A DNA stretch of 8,301 nucleotides, taken from Actinobacteria bacterium RBG_16_64_13 (GTDB lineage: Bacteria > Actinomycetota > Thermoleophilia > RBG-16-64-13). Shown piece after piece: positions 1 to 5,932 of this stretch. Position numbers and translations under genes: made by a program. The stretch spans positions 30,777 to 39,077 of the forward strand of contig MELN01000040.1 in assembly GCA_001768675.1 (NCBI GenBank). The letters are read 5' to 3'. The notes beneath the pieces were generated by a model that saw only the letters and a program-made list of their open reading frames with translations, was not told the origin of the DNA and made no database searches. Numbering within the stretch: position 1 is the stretch's first letter; the number at the start of each line of letters is the position of its first letter.

Positions 1-47
1 GGGTCACCACCACAGACGACCTGGTGAAAGCGCTCTCCGGGATGTAG
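1..47 (+). CDS. C-terminal end of a gene entering from the left (possibly CBS-domain protein)
   Basis: Reading in the frame that starts at base 3, fourteen codons run open from the window edge to a TAG at 45-47 and encode VTTTDDLVKALSGM. Twelve of the fourteen codons end in G or C, matching the coding bias of the neighbours. The peptide resembles the last strand and helix of a CBS domain, where sequences such as G-(I/V)-V-T-x-x-D-L-V-x-A-L are common. This suggests, without proving, a CBS-domain protein that binds adenosyl ligands. Only the tail is visible, so the function is a guess from a short motif. The gene converges on the nitroreductase, with a hairpin between them. Confidence 0.4.
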   Translation, partial: VTTTDDLVKALSGM

Positions 48-80
48 TCAACCGGCCGAACGCACCACCCGCCGCGCCAC

Positions 81-102
81 GCCGCGATGGGGCATCGCCG
101 GC
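81..102. terminator. Hairpin between convergent genes, possible bidirectional terminator
   Basis: GCGATG (84-89) pairs with CATCGC (93-98) around a GGG loop. After a single bulged C at 99 the stem continues with GCC (81-83) against GGC (100-102). The hairpin lies between two convergent stop codons (45-47 on + and 112-114 on -), where a shared terminator would be expected. There is no T-run on either side, so it is not a classical intrinsic terminator. Confidence 0.35.
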
Positions 103-111
103 CCGCACAGC

Positions 112-711
112 TCACGGCAACAGAAGGTCCTCTTTCGGGTATCGCCATTTGGGCGGCGCCTGGTCGGCGGCGTATCCCACCGGACAGAGTAGCGTCGGGA
201 CGAGATTGGCCGGGATTTCCAAGATGCGGGCGAACTCGTCGGGCTCGAAGTGAGTCATGGGACAGGAGTCGAAGCCCAGGTCCTTCGCTCCCAGGATCGC
301 GTAGCTCACGGCGAGATGCACCTGGCATTTAGCGTAGGTCAGCCAGCTCGCGGGAGGCATGTGGCCCATCTCTTCGGCGATGCCTTTCACTATCTCGCAG
401 ACCTTCTCCGGCACGCCCGCTTCCTTCATCGCGGGCAGCAACTTGGCGACGAGCCCCGCGTAGTCGGTGTCGGCGCAGAAGACGAGCAGATGGGAGCAGC
501 TCTTGATCTGAGGCTCGTCCCAAGCCGCGGCGGAGAGTTCCTCCTTGAGACCTGCGTTGGAGACGACCTTGATCCTCCACGGCTGGATGTTGAGACCCGA
601 GGGAGCCCATCTGACGATCTCGAGCAACTCCTCGATCTTGTCTTGCGGGATCTGCCGCCCGTCAAAGCGCTTGGTAGCGTAGCGGCGCATGATGGCTTCA
701 CGGAATTCCAT
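112..711 (-). CDS. Nitroreductase family FMN-dependent NAD(P)H oxidoreductase
   Basis: This 199-residue cytoplasmic flavoenzyme has the usual length and layout of the nitroreductase (NfsB/FRase-like) family. These homodimers bind FMN and pass hydride from NAD(P)H to nitroaromatics, quinones or other electron-poor substrates. Visible family features are the N-terminal phosphate-binding stretch RRYATKRF (residues 9-16), the flavin-contacting segment APSGLNIQPWRI (36-47), and the C-terminal GYAADQAPPKWRYP (179-192), which carries the conserved K-x-R type ending. The ATG at 711-709 is preceded by GGAGGT eight bases upstream, which supports this start. The gene is transcribed away from the P-type ATPase across a shared control region. 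The true substrate cannot be read from sequence; members range from detoxifying nitroreductases to biosynthetic oxidoreductases. Nothing suggests it is broken. Confidence 0.9.
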   Translation of the reverse strand: MEFREAIMRRYATKRFDGRQIPQDKIEELLEIVRWAPSGLNIQPWRIKVVSNAGLKEELSAAAWDEPQIKSCSHLLVFCADTDYAGLVAKLLPAMKEAGVPEKVCEIVKGIAEEMGHMPPASWLTYAKCQVHLAVSYAILGAKDLGFDSCPMTHFEPDEFARILEIPANLVPTLLCPVGYAADQAPPKWRYPKEDLLLP

Positions 712-717
712 CGCGTG

Positions 718-730
718 GTACCTCCGGTAC
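718..730 (-). promoter_or_regulatory. Nitroreductase RBS inside a small inverted repeat
   Basis: On the minus strand the Shine-Dalgarno GGAGGT (725-720) lies inside GTACC-GGA-GGTAC, a 5-bp inverted repeat with a 3-base loop. The site sits eight bases before the start codon and identifies it. Pairing would partly occupy the ribosome site, but a 5-bp stem is marginal and may mean nothing. Confidence 0.5.
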
Positions 731-741
731 GGGTCCTGGGC

Positions 742-758
742 TCATCCGTTCCGGATGA
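742..758. promoter_or_regulatory. 17-bp palindrome, candidate operator between nitroreductase and ATPase
   Basis: TCATCCG-TTC-CGGATGA is a perfect 7-bp inverted repeat with a 3-base centre, in the divergent region between the nitroreductase and the ATPase. Its right half overlaps the -10-like elements of both directions. Size and position fit a dimeric repressor site controlling both genes. The cognate regulator is unknown, and no regulator gene adjoins it. It could instead form a leader hairpin in the nitroreductase transcript. Confidence 0.45.
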
Positions 759-764
759 TACCAT
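755..764. promoter_or_regulatory. Overlapping divergent extended -10-like elements
   Basis: On the plus strand TG-A-TACCAT (756-764) matches the extended -10 form TGnTAnnAT. On the minus strand TG-G-TATCAT (763-755) matches the same form over almost the same bases. The first would start ATPase transcription near 771, with a leader of about 80 bases; the second would start the nitroreductase near 748. No good -35 hexamer is seen for either, which extended -10 promoters can tolerate. This is assigned by eye, without start-site data. Confidence 0.35.
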
Positions 765-782
765 CGCACCCGCTGGTACCCA

Positions 783-826
783 GGGCACGCGGGAGAGCGG
801 AGGCAGCACAGAGCGTGCCCCCGCTC
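783..826 (+). promoter_or_regulatory. Potential H-type pseudoknot in the ATPase leader
   Basis: Two perfect stems interleave. Stem 1 pairs GGGCACGC (783-790) with GCGTGCCC (813-820). Stem 2 pairs GAGCGG (795-800), which lies in the loop of stem 1, with CCGCTC (821-826), which lies just outside it. The loops are 4 bases (791-794), 12 bases (801-812) and zero between the two 3' strands, so the stems could stack end to end. This is the classical H-type pseudoknot arrangement. It ends about 12 bases before the Shine-Dalgarno of the ATPase, a position where folding could affect translation. I do not recognise it as a known riboswitch, and GC-rich sequence raises the chance of accidental stems. Confidence 0.4.
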
Positions 827-838
827 GGCCCAGGTCAG

Positions 839-846
839 AGAGGTGG
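839..846 (+). promoter_or_regulatory. RBS that favours GTG 852 as the ATPase start
   Basis: AGAGGTGG sits five bases before the GTG at 852-854, ideal spacing. The earlier in-frame GTG at 843-845 lies inside this purine-rich site and has only a weak AGGT upstream. The later start is therefore preferred, shortening the protein by three residues. Confidence 0.6.
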
Positions 847-851
847 TTCAG

Positions 852-3704
852 GTGACGCAGAGCGAGTGGTATCGCCTCACAATCGCTCGGTCCCTCGAGG
901 CGGTGGGAAGTGACATACATGGCCTGAGCCAAGAGGAGGCCTCCCGCCGGCTGCGCGAGCACGGGCCGAACAGACTGGCCGAGGCCGGCGTCAAGAGCGC
1001 AGGGCGGATACTCGCCGAGCAGTTCGCGTCGGTCCTCATCGTCATCCTCGTGGTCGCCGCGGTCGTCTCCGCCGTTCTTGGCGACTACGAAGACGCGGCC
1101 GTGATCGCGGCCATCGTGATTCTGAACGGGGTTCTAGGTTTTCGTCAGGAATACCGGGCGGAGAAGACCATGAGCGCGCTTCGCCAGCTGGCTGCGCCTA
1201 TCGTCAAGGTTCGGCGAGATGGCGAGGTGCGCGAGGTGCCGGCGGAAGACCTGGTGACGGGTGACCTTGTGCTCCTCGAGGCCGGCAGTCTCGTCCCCGC
1301 CGACTGCCGTGTAGTCCTATCGGCCAGCCTTCGCACCCAGGAGTCGGCGCTCACCGGGGAGTCCGAACCGGCGGAGAAGACCGTCGATCCCCTGCCGCAG
1401 ACCGGGGTGCCCCTCGGCGATCGGCTCAACATGGTGTTCATGGGCACCGCCATAGCCTACGGGCGGGGAGAAGCCGTGGTGGTCGCCACCGGGATGGGAA
1501 CCGAGCTCGGAAGGATCGCGGAGATGATCCAGACGGTCCACCGGGAGCCCACTCCCCTCCAGAGAAGGCTGGCTCAACTGGGGCGCTGGCTGGCGGTGAT
1601 CGCCCTTGTGCTGGTGGTCATCATCCTCGCCCAGGGCCTGATCCGGGGGGAAGGCGCCCGTATCATGTTCCTCACAGCGGTGAGCATGGCCGTCGCCGCC
1701 GTGCCCGAGGGGTTGCCGGCTGTCGTGACCGTGGCGCTCTCACTGGGAGCGCAGCGGATGTTGCGCCGGAGAGCCCTCATCCGCAAGCTGCCCGCGGTGG
1801 AGACCTTGGGGTCGGTCACCGTGATCTGCACCGACAAGACGGGGACCCTCACCGAGAACCGCATGACCGTCGCCATGCTCGACGTGGCCGGCCGTGAAGT
1901 CGATCTGCAAGAGGAGATGGAGCGAGGTCGGCCCGCTTGCCCGGCCGTCGACGACGCCTGCCAAGTGGCTGAAGTCCTGCAGACCAGGCCCGCCGTGACC
2001 CTGCTGGTGGTGGGCGGAGCACTCTGCAACGACTCAGTCCTCAAGAGCTTCAGGGCGGCCGAACCGGGCGGCAAGGGGGAAGAGTTGCGAGCCTTGGGCG
2101 ATCCCACCGAGGGCGCGCTGGTCATAGCCGGGGCGCAGTTGGGTCTTCCCAAGCCGGTACTGGAGAGGTCTTTCCCGCGCGTGGCCGAGATCCCCTTCGA
2201 CTCCGAGCGCAAGAGGATGACCACGGTTCACAGCGCCCCTGCGGAGCCCGTGTTCGGTCTGGAAGGATTGACACGCTACCTCAGCCGGCTGGGAGCGGAG
2301 CACATCTCGTTCACCAAGGGAGCGCCGGAGTCTCTCCTCCCTATAGCGAGCAAGGTATGGGATGGAGAGCAAGTGCTGCCCTTGGACGATGGAGTCCGGA
2401 GCCGCATCGAGTCCGCCAACAACACGCTGGCAGGACGGGGGATGCGTGTACTGGCTGTGGGCTTTCGAGCGCTCACAGGCAGCGACGTGAACAGCCGCCT
2501 CGGCGCCGGATCGACCGCTTCCCTCGAGTTGGAGCGAGACCTTGCGCTGGTCGGGCTCGTGGGCATGATCGACCCGGCCCGGCCCGAGGCCCGCGAGGCG
2601 GTTCTCACCGCTCGGTCGGCGGGGATCCGTCCCATAATGATCACCGGAGACCAACCCCTCACTGCCGCCAACATCGCCGTTCAAGTGGGCATCGTCACGC
2701 CGGAGGAAGCGAAAGCTCCGGACTTTCGCATCCTGACCGGCCTCGATCTGGCGCGGCTGACCGCCGAGGAGCTACGCTTGGCGGTCGACAACGTGTCCGT
2801 CTATGCCCGAGTCGCCCCCGAACAGAAGCTCACCATAGTCCAGGCCCTGCAGGACCAGGGGCAGATAGTAGCCATGACGGGCGACGGAGTGAACGACGCC
2901 CCCGCCCTGCAGAGGGCGAGCATCGGGGTGGCCATGGGGATCACCGGCACCGACGTGGCCAAAGAAGCCGCCGACATGGTGCTGTTGGACGACAACTTCG
3001 CCACCATAGTCGCCGCGGTCAAGGAAGGCCGGGCGATCTACGACAACATCCGTAAGTTCATCAAGTACCTCATGGCCACAAACGTCGGCGAGTTGACGGT
3101 CATGCTCCTCGCTCCCTTCCTGGGCATGCCTCTACCATTGCTGCCATTGCAGATCCTCTGGATGAACCTCGTCACCGACGGATTGCCAGGACTGGCGCTG
3201 GGCTTCGAACCGCCGGAGCCGGCCATCATGCAGCGCCGGCCCCATCCCCCAAGCGAGAGCATCTTCGCGCGCGGGCTGGGGAGCCACATCGCCTGGGCCG
3301 GACCGCTCATGGGCATCGTCGCCCTGCTGACCGGCTGGGCCTACTGGCGCGCCGGCGACGACGGCTGGCAGACGATGGTCTTCACGGTCCTCACCCTCTC
3401 CCAGATGTTCCACGTGATGGCCATCCGTCAGGACCGGGAGTCGGTCTTCGGCGCGGGCTTCTTCTCCAACCGTCTGCTCCTGGGCGCGGTGGGTGCCACC
3501 TTCCTTCTCCAGTTCGCCCTCGTCTACGTGCCGTTCCTGCAGAACGTGTTCGGGGCGCAAGCTCTGGGTCTCCGGGACATCCTCATCGCTTTTGCGTTCA
3601 GCACCGTCATTCTGTGGGTCATCGAGACCCAGAAGTGGGCTATTCGAAGACGATCACGTTCCGCAGAGCCTCCCCGGCCGCCGACGACGCCATCGCCTCG
3701 TTGA
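852..3704 (+). CDS. Ca2+-type P-type ATPase (P2A/SERCA-PMR1-like cation pump)
   Basis: This 950-residue inner-membrane ATPase should export Ca2+, or possibly Mn2+, using ATP. Numbering from GTG 852, the landmarks in order are: N-terminal cation-ATPase domain (about 5-50), M1 and M2 (about 58-97), actuator TGES (168-171), M3 (246-263), M4 with PEGLP (285-289), DKTGTLT with the phosphorylated Asp328, KGAPE in the nucleotide domain (489-493), TGD (598-600), TGDGVNDAP (676-684) and M5-M10 to the C-terminus. Ca2+ ligands known from SERCA are kept: Glu in PEGLP, Asn744 and Glu747 in M5 (NVGE), and Asn772, Thr775 and Asp776 in M6 (NLVTDG). The M8 position equivalent to SERCA Glu908 is Gln851, which suggests one ion per cycle as in PMCA-type pumps. 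The last 21 or so residues are Arg/Pro/Ser-rich and read through the antisense of the convergent alcohol dehydrogenase. GTG 843 is an alternative start. Confidence 0.93.
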   Translation: MTQSEWYRLTIARSLEAVGSDIHGLSQEEASRRLREHGPNRLAEAGVKSAGRILAEQFASVLIVILVVAAVVSAVLGDYEDAAVIAAIVILNGVLGFRQEYRAEKTMSALRQLAAPIVKVRRDGEVREVPAEDLVTGDLVLLEAGSLVPADCRVVLSASLRTQESALTGESEPAEKTVDPLPQTGVPLGDRLNMVFMGTAIAYGRGEAVVVATGMGTELGRIAEMIQTVHREPTPLQRRLAQLGRWLAVIALVLVVIILAQGLIRGEGARIMFLTAVSMAVAAVPEGLPAVVTVALSLGAQRMLRRRALIRKLPAVETLGSVTVICTDKTGTLTENRMTVAMLDVAGREVDLQEEMERGRPACPAVDDACQVAEVLQTRPAVTLLVVGGALCNDSVLKSFRAAEPGGKGEELRALGDPTEGALVIAGAQLGLPKPVLERSFPRVAEIPFDSERKRMTTVHSAPAEPVFGLEGLTRYLSRLGAEHISFTKGAPESLLPIASKVWDGEQVLPLDDGVRSRIESANNTLAGRGMRVLAVGFRALTGSDVNSRLGAGSTASLELERDLALVGLVGMIDPARPEAREAVLTARSAGIRPIMITGDQPLTAANIAVQVGIVTPEEAKAPDFRILTGLDLARLTAEELRLAVDNVSVYARVAPEQKLTIVQALQDQGQIVAMTGDGVNDAPALQRASIGVAMGITGTDVAKEAADMVLLDDNFATIVAAVKEGRAIYDNIRKFIKYLMATNVGELTVMLLAPFLGMPLPLLPLQILWMNLVTDGLPGLALGFEPPEPAIMQRRPHPPSESIFARGLGSHIAWAGPLMGIVALLTGWAYWRAGDDGWQTMVFTVLTLSQMFHVMAIRQDRESVFGAGFFSNRLLLGAVGATFLLQFALVYVPFLQNVFGAQALGLRDILIAFAFSTVILWVIETQKWAIRRRSRSAEPPRPPTTPSPR

Positions 3705-4725
3705 TGCGCTCGAAGGGGTAACGGCCGGCGATGAGCTCGTCCAGCTTGTACCGGCCTGCTTTGTAGAGCGCGATGAGGCCGGGGATGTCCACCTGCAGGC
3801 GGACGGAGCCCATGAAGCCCCCCGTGACGGTCTTCTCGGTGAGCGCGAACTCCGCTGCCGGAAGCGAGAGCAGGGGATCCGTTATCGGAGGCAGGCCGAC
3901 CATGACCGCCCATCCTCGCCTGGCCAGCATTCCGAAGGCCTGTTGAAGAGCGGCCGAACTCCCCACAGTCACAAAGACGTAGTCCGCTCCCTTGCCGCCG
4001 GTCAGCTCCTTGACGGCGGCGACGGCGTCGACCGCCTTCGAGTTGACGGCATGGGTGGCGCCAAACTCGCGGGCGCGGGCCAGCTTGGAAGCGAGGATAT
4101 CCACGGCGATGATCGGGTTGGCTCCGCAGGTGACCGCTCCCTGGACCGAGTTGAGCCCGACCCCGCCCGTACCGATCACCACGACACTGCTGAGCGGCGG
4201 GACTTTGGCCCGATTGACCACTGCCCCGAACCCCGTCGTGACTCCGCACGCGAGCAAGGAAGCAAGGTCCATGGGGAAGTCTTCCGCGATCTTCACCAAC
4301 TGCGACTCGTGGACCAACACGTACTCGGCGAAGCCGCCTACCCGCGCCTTCTGGATGACCTCCTCACCCTTCTGGTTCGTCAGCGTCCCTTTGACGTCGT
4401 ACGTCACCTTGGTCTCGCAGAAGTACGGCTGGCCTGTGATGCAGTGGAAGCACGTACCGCAGGCCTCCAAGAGACTGACTATCACCGGGTCGCCGGGGCT
4501 GACGGACGTCACCCGGCCGCCGACCTCTTCCACCCGCCCGGCGGTCTCGTGGCCACCCACGAACGGTAGCCCGCCGCCGAAGTCGCCGTGCAGGTCGTGG
4601 AGGTCGCTGTGACAGATCGCGGTTGCGGCGACTTTGACCCTGACCTCGTCGTCGTGCGGCGGCCTGAGCTTGATGTCTTCGATAACGAGCGGACTGCCGA
4701 ATTCGTAGCAGACGGCGGCTTTCAT
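3640..4725 (-). CDS. Zinc-dependent alcohol dehydrogenase (MDR family)
   Basis: This 361-residue cytoplasmic medium-chain dehydrogenase should interconvert an alcohol and its aldehyde with NAD(H) or NADP(H). Catalytic zinc ligands are present: Cys38 (ICHSD), His59-Glu60 (GGHETAGRVEEVG) and Cys160. The structural zinc lobe is complete, with Cys89, 92, 95 and 103 in canonical C-x2-C-x2-C-x7-C spacing. The Rossmann fold shows GTGGVG (185-190), and Asp209 ends the second strand, which favours NAD over NADP. The C-terminal part (GGFMGSVRLQVDIPGL, then YKAGRYKLDELI) resembles class III and mycothiol- or glutathione-linked formaldehyde dehydrogenases, but the substrate is not certain. AAGGAG six bases before the ATG supports the start. 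It is the second gene of a leftward operon, 16 bp after the cupin stop. Its 3' end overlaps the convergent ATPase by 65 bp. Confidence 0.92.
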   Translation of the reverse strand: MKAAVCYEFGSPLVIEDIKLRPPHDDEVRVKVAATAICHSDLHDLHGDFGGGLPFVGGHETAGRVEEVGGRVTSVSPGDPVIVSLLEACGTCFHCITGQPYFCETKVTYDVKGTLTNQKGEEVIQKARVGGFAEYVLVHESQLVKIAEDFPMDLASLLACGVTTGFGAVVNRAKVPPLSSVVVIGTGGVGLNSVQGAVTCGANPIIAVDILASKLARAREFGATHAVNSKAVDAVAAVKELTGGKGADYVFVTVGSSAALQQAFGMLARRGWAVMVGLPPITDPLLSLPAAEFALTEKTVTGGFMGSVRLQVDIPGLIALYKAGRYKLDELIAGRYPFERINEAMASSAAGEALRNVIVFE

Positions 4726-4731
4726 ATCGTT

Positions 4732-4737
4732 CTCCTT
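4732..4737 (-). promoter_or_regulatory. RBS of the alcohol dehydrogenase
   Basis: AAGGAG (4737-4732 on the minus strand) lies six bases before the ATG at 4725. It fills the 16-bp gap after the cupin stop, so the two genes are almost certainly on one transcript and closely linked in translation. Confidence 0.65.
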
Positions 4738-4741
4738 AGCC

Positions 4742-5107
4742 CTATTCAGCCAGATGGATGCCGGCCTTTTGGATGTTGAGATGGGTCATCGCCGATTCCT
4801 CGGTGCCGCCGTGCCAGTGGTTCTCGCCGGCGCGGATGTACACGATGCAGCCCGGAGTCACGACGTATTCCTTTTCCTTGGTGGCCACGATACCCCGGCC
4901 GTCGGTAACGAAGAGGATCTGCTCGGAATCGTGTGTGTGCCAGTTCAGCCGGCCCCCGATGCCGAACGTCGTCAGAGAAGCCGCCCAGCCATCGGTCTCC
5001 GCGGCGCTGAGGACCCGCCGCCCGCTCACCGGGGCTTTCTTGACGATGATGTCGTCTTTGGGCTCCATCACCGTGGGGTGGACCATGCTGCCTTCGACTA
5101 CGATCAT
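4742..5107 (-). CDS. Small single-domain cupin protein
   Basis: This 121-residue protein is one cupin beta-barrel. Motif 1 is WHTHDSEQ (residues 56-63), where His57, His59 and Gln63 fit the metal-binding positions in the H-x-H-x3-(E/Q) form. Motif 2 is PGCIVYIRAGENHWHG (85-100), with His97 as the expected fourth ligand. The glutamine variant is seen in cupins related to those fused to carboxymuconolactone decarboxylase domains. Such proteins bind a divalent metal and can be isomerases, dioxygenases or ligand binders; the reaction here is unknown. The start is set by AGGAGG five bases before ATG 5107. An upstream in-frame ATG at 5164 would add 19 residues of poor quality (MWTSTEDARDHK...) and would remove the 5' leader. 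It is the first gene of the leftward operon with the alcohol dehydrogenase, and may act on that enzyme's product or substrate. Confidence 0.87.
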   Translation of the reverse strand: MIVVEGSMVHPTVMEPKDDIIVKKAPVSGRRVLSAAETDGWAASLTTFGIGGRLNWHTHDSEQILFVTDGRGIVATKEKEYVVTPGCIVYIRAGENHWHGGTEESAMTHLNIQKAGIHLAE

Positions 5108-5110
5108 TCC

Positions 5111-5118
5111 GTCCTCCT
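5111..5118 (-). promoter_or_regulatory. RBS that fixes the cupin start
   Basis: AGGAGGAC on the minus strand (5118-5111) places AGGAGG five bases before ATG 5107. This near-perfect site is the reason for rejecting the longer reading frame beginning at 5164. Confidence 0.75.
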
Positions 5119-5162
5119 GCGTGTCTGTCTTGTGGTCTCTAGCGTCTTCCGTGGATGTCCAC

Positions 5163-5191
5163 ACCCTAATTATCGCTCATTAAGGTGTCAA
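5163..5191 (-). promoter_or_regulatory. Promoter of the cupin-alcohol dehydrogenase operon
   Basis: On the minus strand a consensus -35 TTGACA (5191-5186) is followed after exactly 17 bases by TAGGGT (5168-5163), which keeps the key T, A and final T of the -10. Transcription would begin near 5156, about 50 bases before the cupin ATG. An alternative -10, GATAAT (5174-5169), is closer to consensus but has no good -35. The region is conspicuously AT-rich for this window. The -35 lies inside a palindrome, so a bound repressor would block it. Confidence 0.5.
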
Positions 5192-5198
5192 GCCTTAA
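5180..5198. promoter_or_regulatory. TTAAGG-N7-CCTTAA palindrome, likely TetR operator
   Basis: A perfect 6-bp inverted repeat with a 7-base centre (tgtcaag) lies in the 138-bp divergent gap between the cupin and the TetR regulator. It covers the -35 of the cupin operon and stands 47 bp before the TetR ATG. Palindromes of 15-20 bp between a TetR gene and its divergent target are typical TetR operators. Assignment to this regulator is by proximity only. Confidence 0.55.
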
Positions 5199-5245
5199 GC
5201 GGCCTGGGCCCGGCCTTTGGGCACTCTCGCATCTGCTATGGTGGC

Positions 5246-5932
5246 ATGGTGACCGCGGTGGCGGCGAGAAAGGCAGGCTGGGTCGATATGGCGGGCACGC
5301 CGCATCTTCGGGGCGCGAAGAGACGAGAGCAGATCATCGAGGCGACGCTCAGCCTCGTGGCCGAATACGGAGTGACGGGAACCACTCTTTCCCGCATTGC
5401 CGGCGAGGTCGGCGTCACCACTCCCGCGCTCTACGCTCATTTTGCCAACAGGAAAGAGATCTTGTTGTCGGCTCTGGACGTCCTCATCCAGAAGCGCACC
5501 GCCCTCCATCGTCTTGTCAGCGAAGGCACCCCCATCGAGCGCTTGCGCGAGATCGGACACCGTCACTCGGAATTGGCGGCTTCGGAGAACGACAAGTCGG
5601 TGATCGCCCTCTTCGAGTTCATCGCCGCGCCCCCCGAAGAGGGCCTGCGCGAGACTCTCGGCCACAGGCACCTCCTCATCGTGGAGGACATATCCCAACT
5701 GGTCAGAGAAGGACAACGGGAGGGCGCCATCCTCGAGCATGTCGACCCACAACAGGTGGCCTGGATGGTGGTCAGCCGGGCATGGACCGAAGACATAGCC
5801 CAGCTCATGGGCGTCACCCATGAGTGGAACCGGGCGCGCTCCGATGAGATGCTGGAGTTGATACTCGCTTCTATCGCGGCGCCACAGAGTAGGAAGGAGG
5901 ACTGCGAGAATGAGACTCACAACGATAGGTAG
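5246..5932 (+). CDS. TetR/AcrR family transcriptional regulator
   Basis: This 228-residue protein should be a dimeric DNA-binding repressor released by a small ligand. The N-terminal domain is typical: RREQIIEATLSLVAEYGVTG (residues 27-46) forms the first helix and turn. TTLSRIAGEVGVTTPALYAHFANRKEIL (46-73) is the helix-turn-helix with the hallmark (L)Y-x-H-F and K-E-x-L. The rest is the variable helical ligand and dimer domain, which gives no ligand clue. The start is uncertain: ATG 5246 lacks a clear Shine-Dalgarno, and ATG 5288 (MAGTPHLRG) is a fair alternative that keeps the whole DNA-binding domain. An extended -10-like TGCTATGGT at 5234-5242 could give an almost leaderless transcript. 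The open frame extends left to 4754 but there lies antisense to the cupin. The gene diverges from the cupin operon, and its last 23 bases overlap the next gene, so it probably represses itself and both arms. Confidence 0.88.
   Translation: MVTAVAARKAGWVDMAGTPHLRGAKRREQIIEATLSLVAEYGVTGTTLSRIAGEVGVTTPALYAHFANRKEILLSALDVLIQKRTALHRLVSEGTPIERLREIGHRHSELAASENDKSVIALFEFIAAPPEEGLRETLGHRHLLIVEDISQLVREGQREGAILEHVDPQQVAWMVVSRAWTEDIAQLMGVTHEWNRARSDEMLELILASIAAPQSRKEDCENETHNDR

Noticed and set aside
735..834. Long-range repeat CCTGGGC (735-741) and GCCCAGG (828-834)
   Set aside because: It is 7 bp with a loop of almost 90 bases, and the left arm lies upstream of the proposed ATPase transcription start. 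Chance is likely in GC-rich sequence.
765..851. Known Mn2+ riboswitch (yybP-ykoY) before the ATPase
   Set aside because: That class often precedes cation P-ATPases, but its conserved loop sequences are not visible here. Only the interleaved stems are seen.
250..855. Plus-strand frame of 201 codons opposite the nitroreductase
   Set aside because: No domain features are visible, and it runs through the divergent control region.
3493..4569. Plus-strand frame of 358 codons
   Set aside because: It is the antisense of the well-supported alcohol dehydrogenase. Long shadow frames are expected in GC-rich genes.
5114..5164. Longer cupin start at ATG 5164
   Set aside because: The added residues do not resemble a cupin N-terminus, and AGGAGG precisely before ATG 5107 decides the start.
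4754..5245. Upstream open extension of the TetR frame, giving a 392-residue protein
   Set aside because: The extension lies antisense to the cupin gene and across the divergent promoter. The TetR family is about 200 residues and its DNA-binding domain begins just after 5246.
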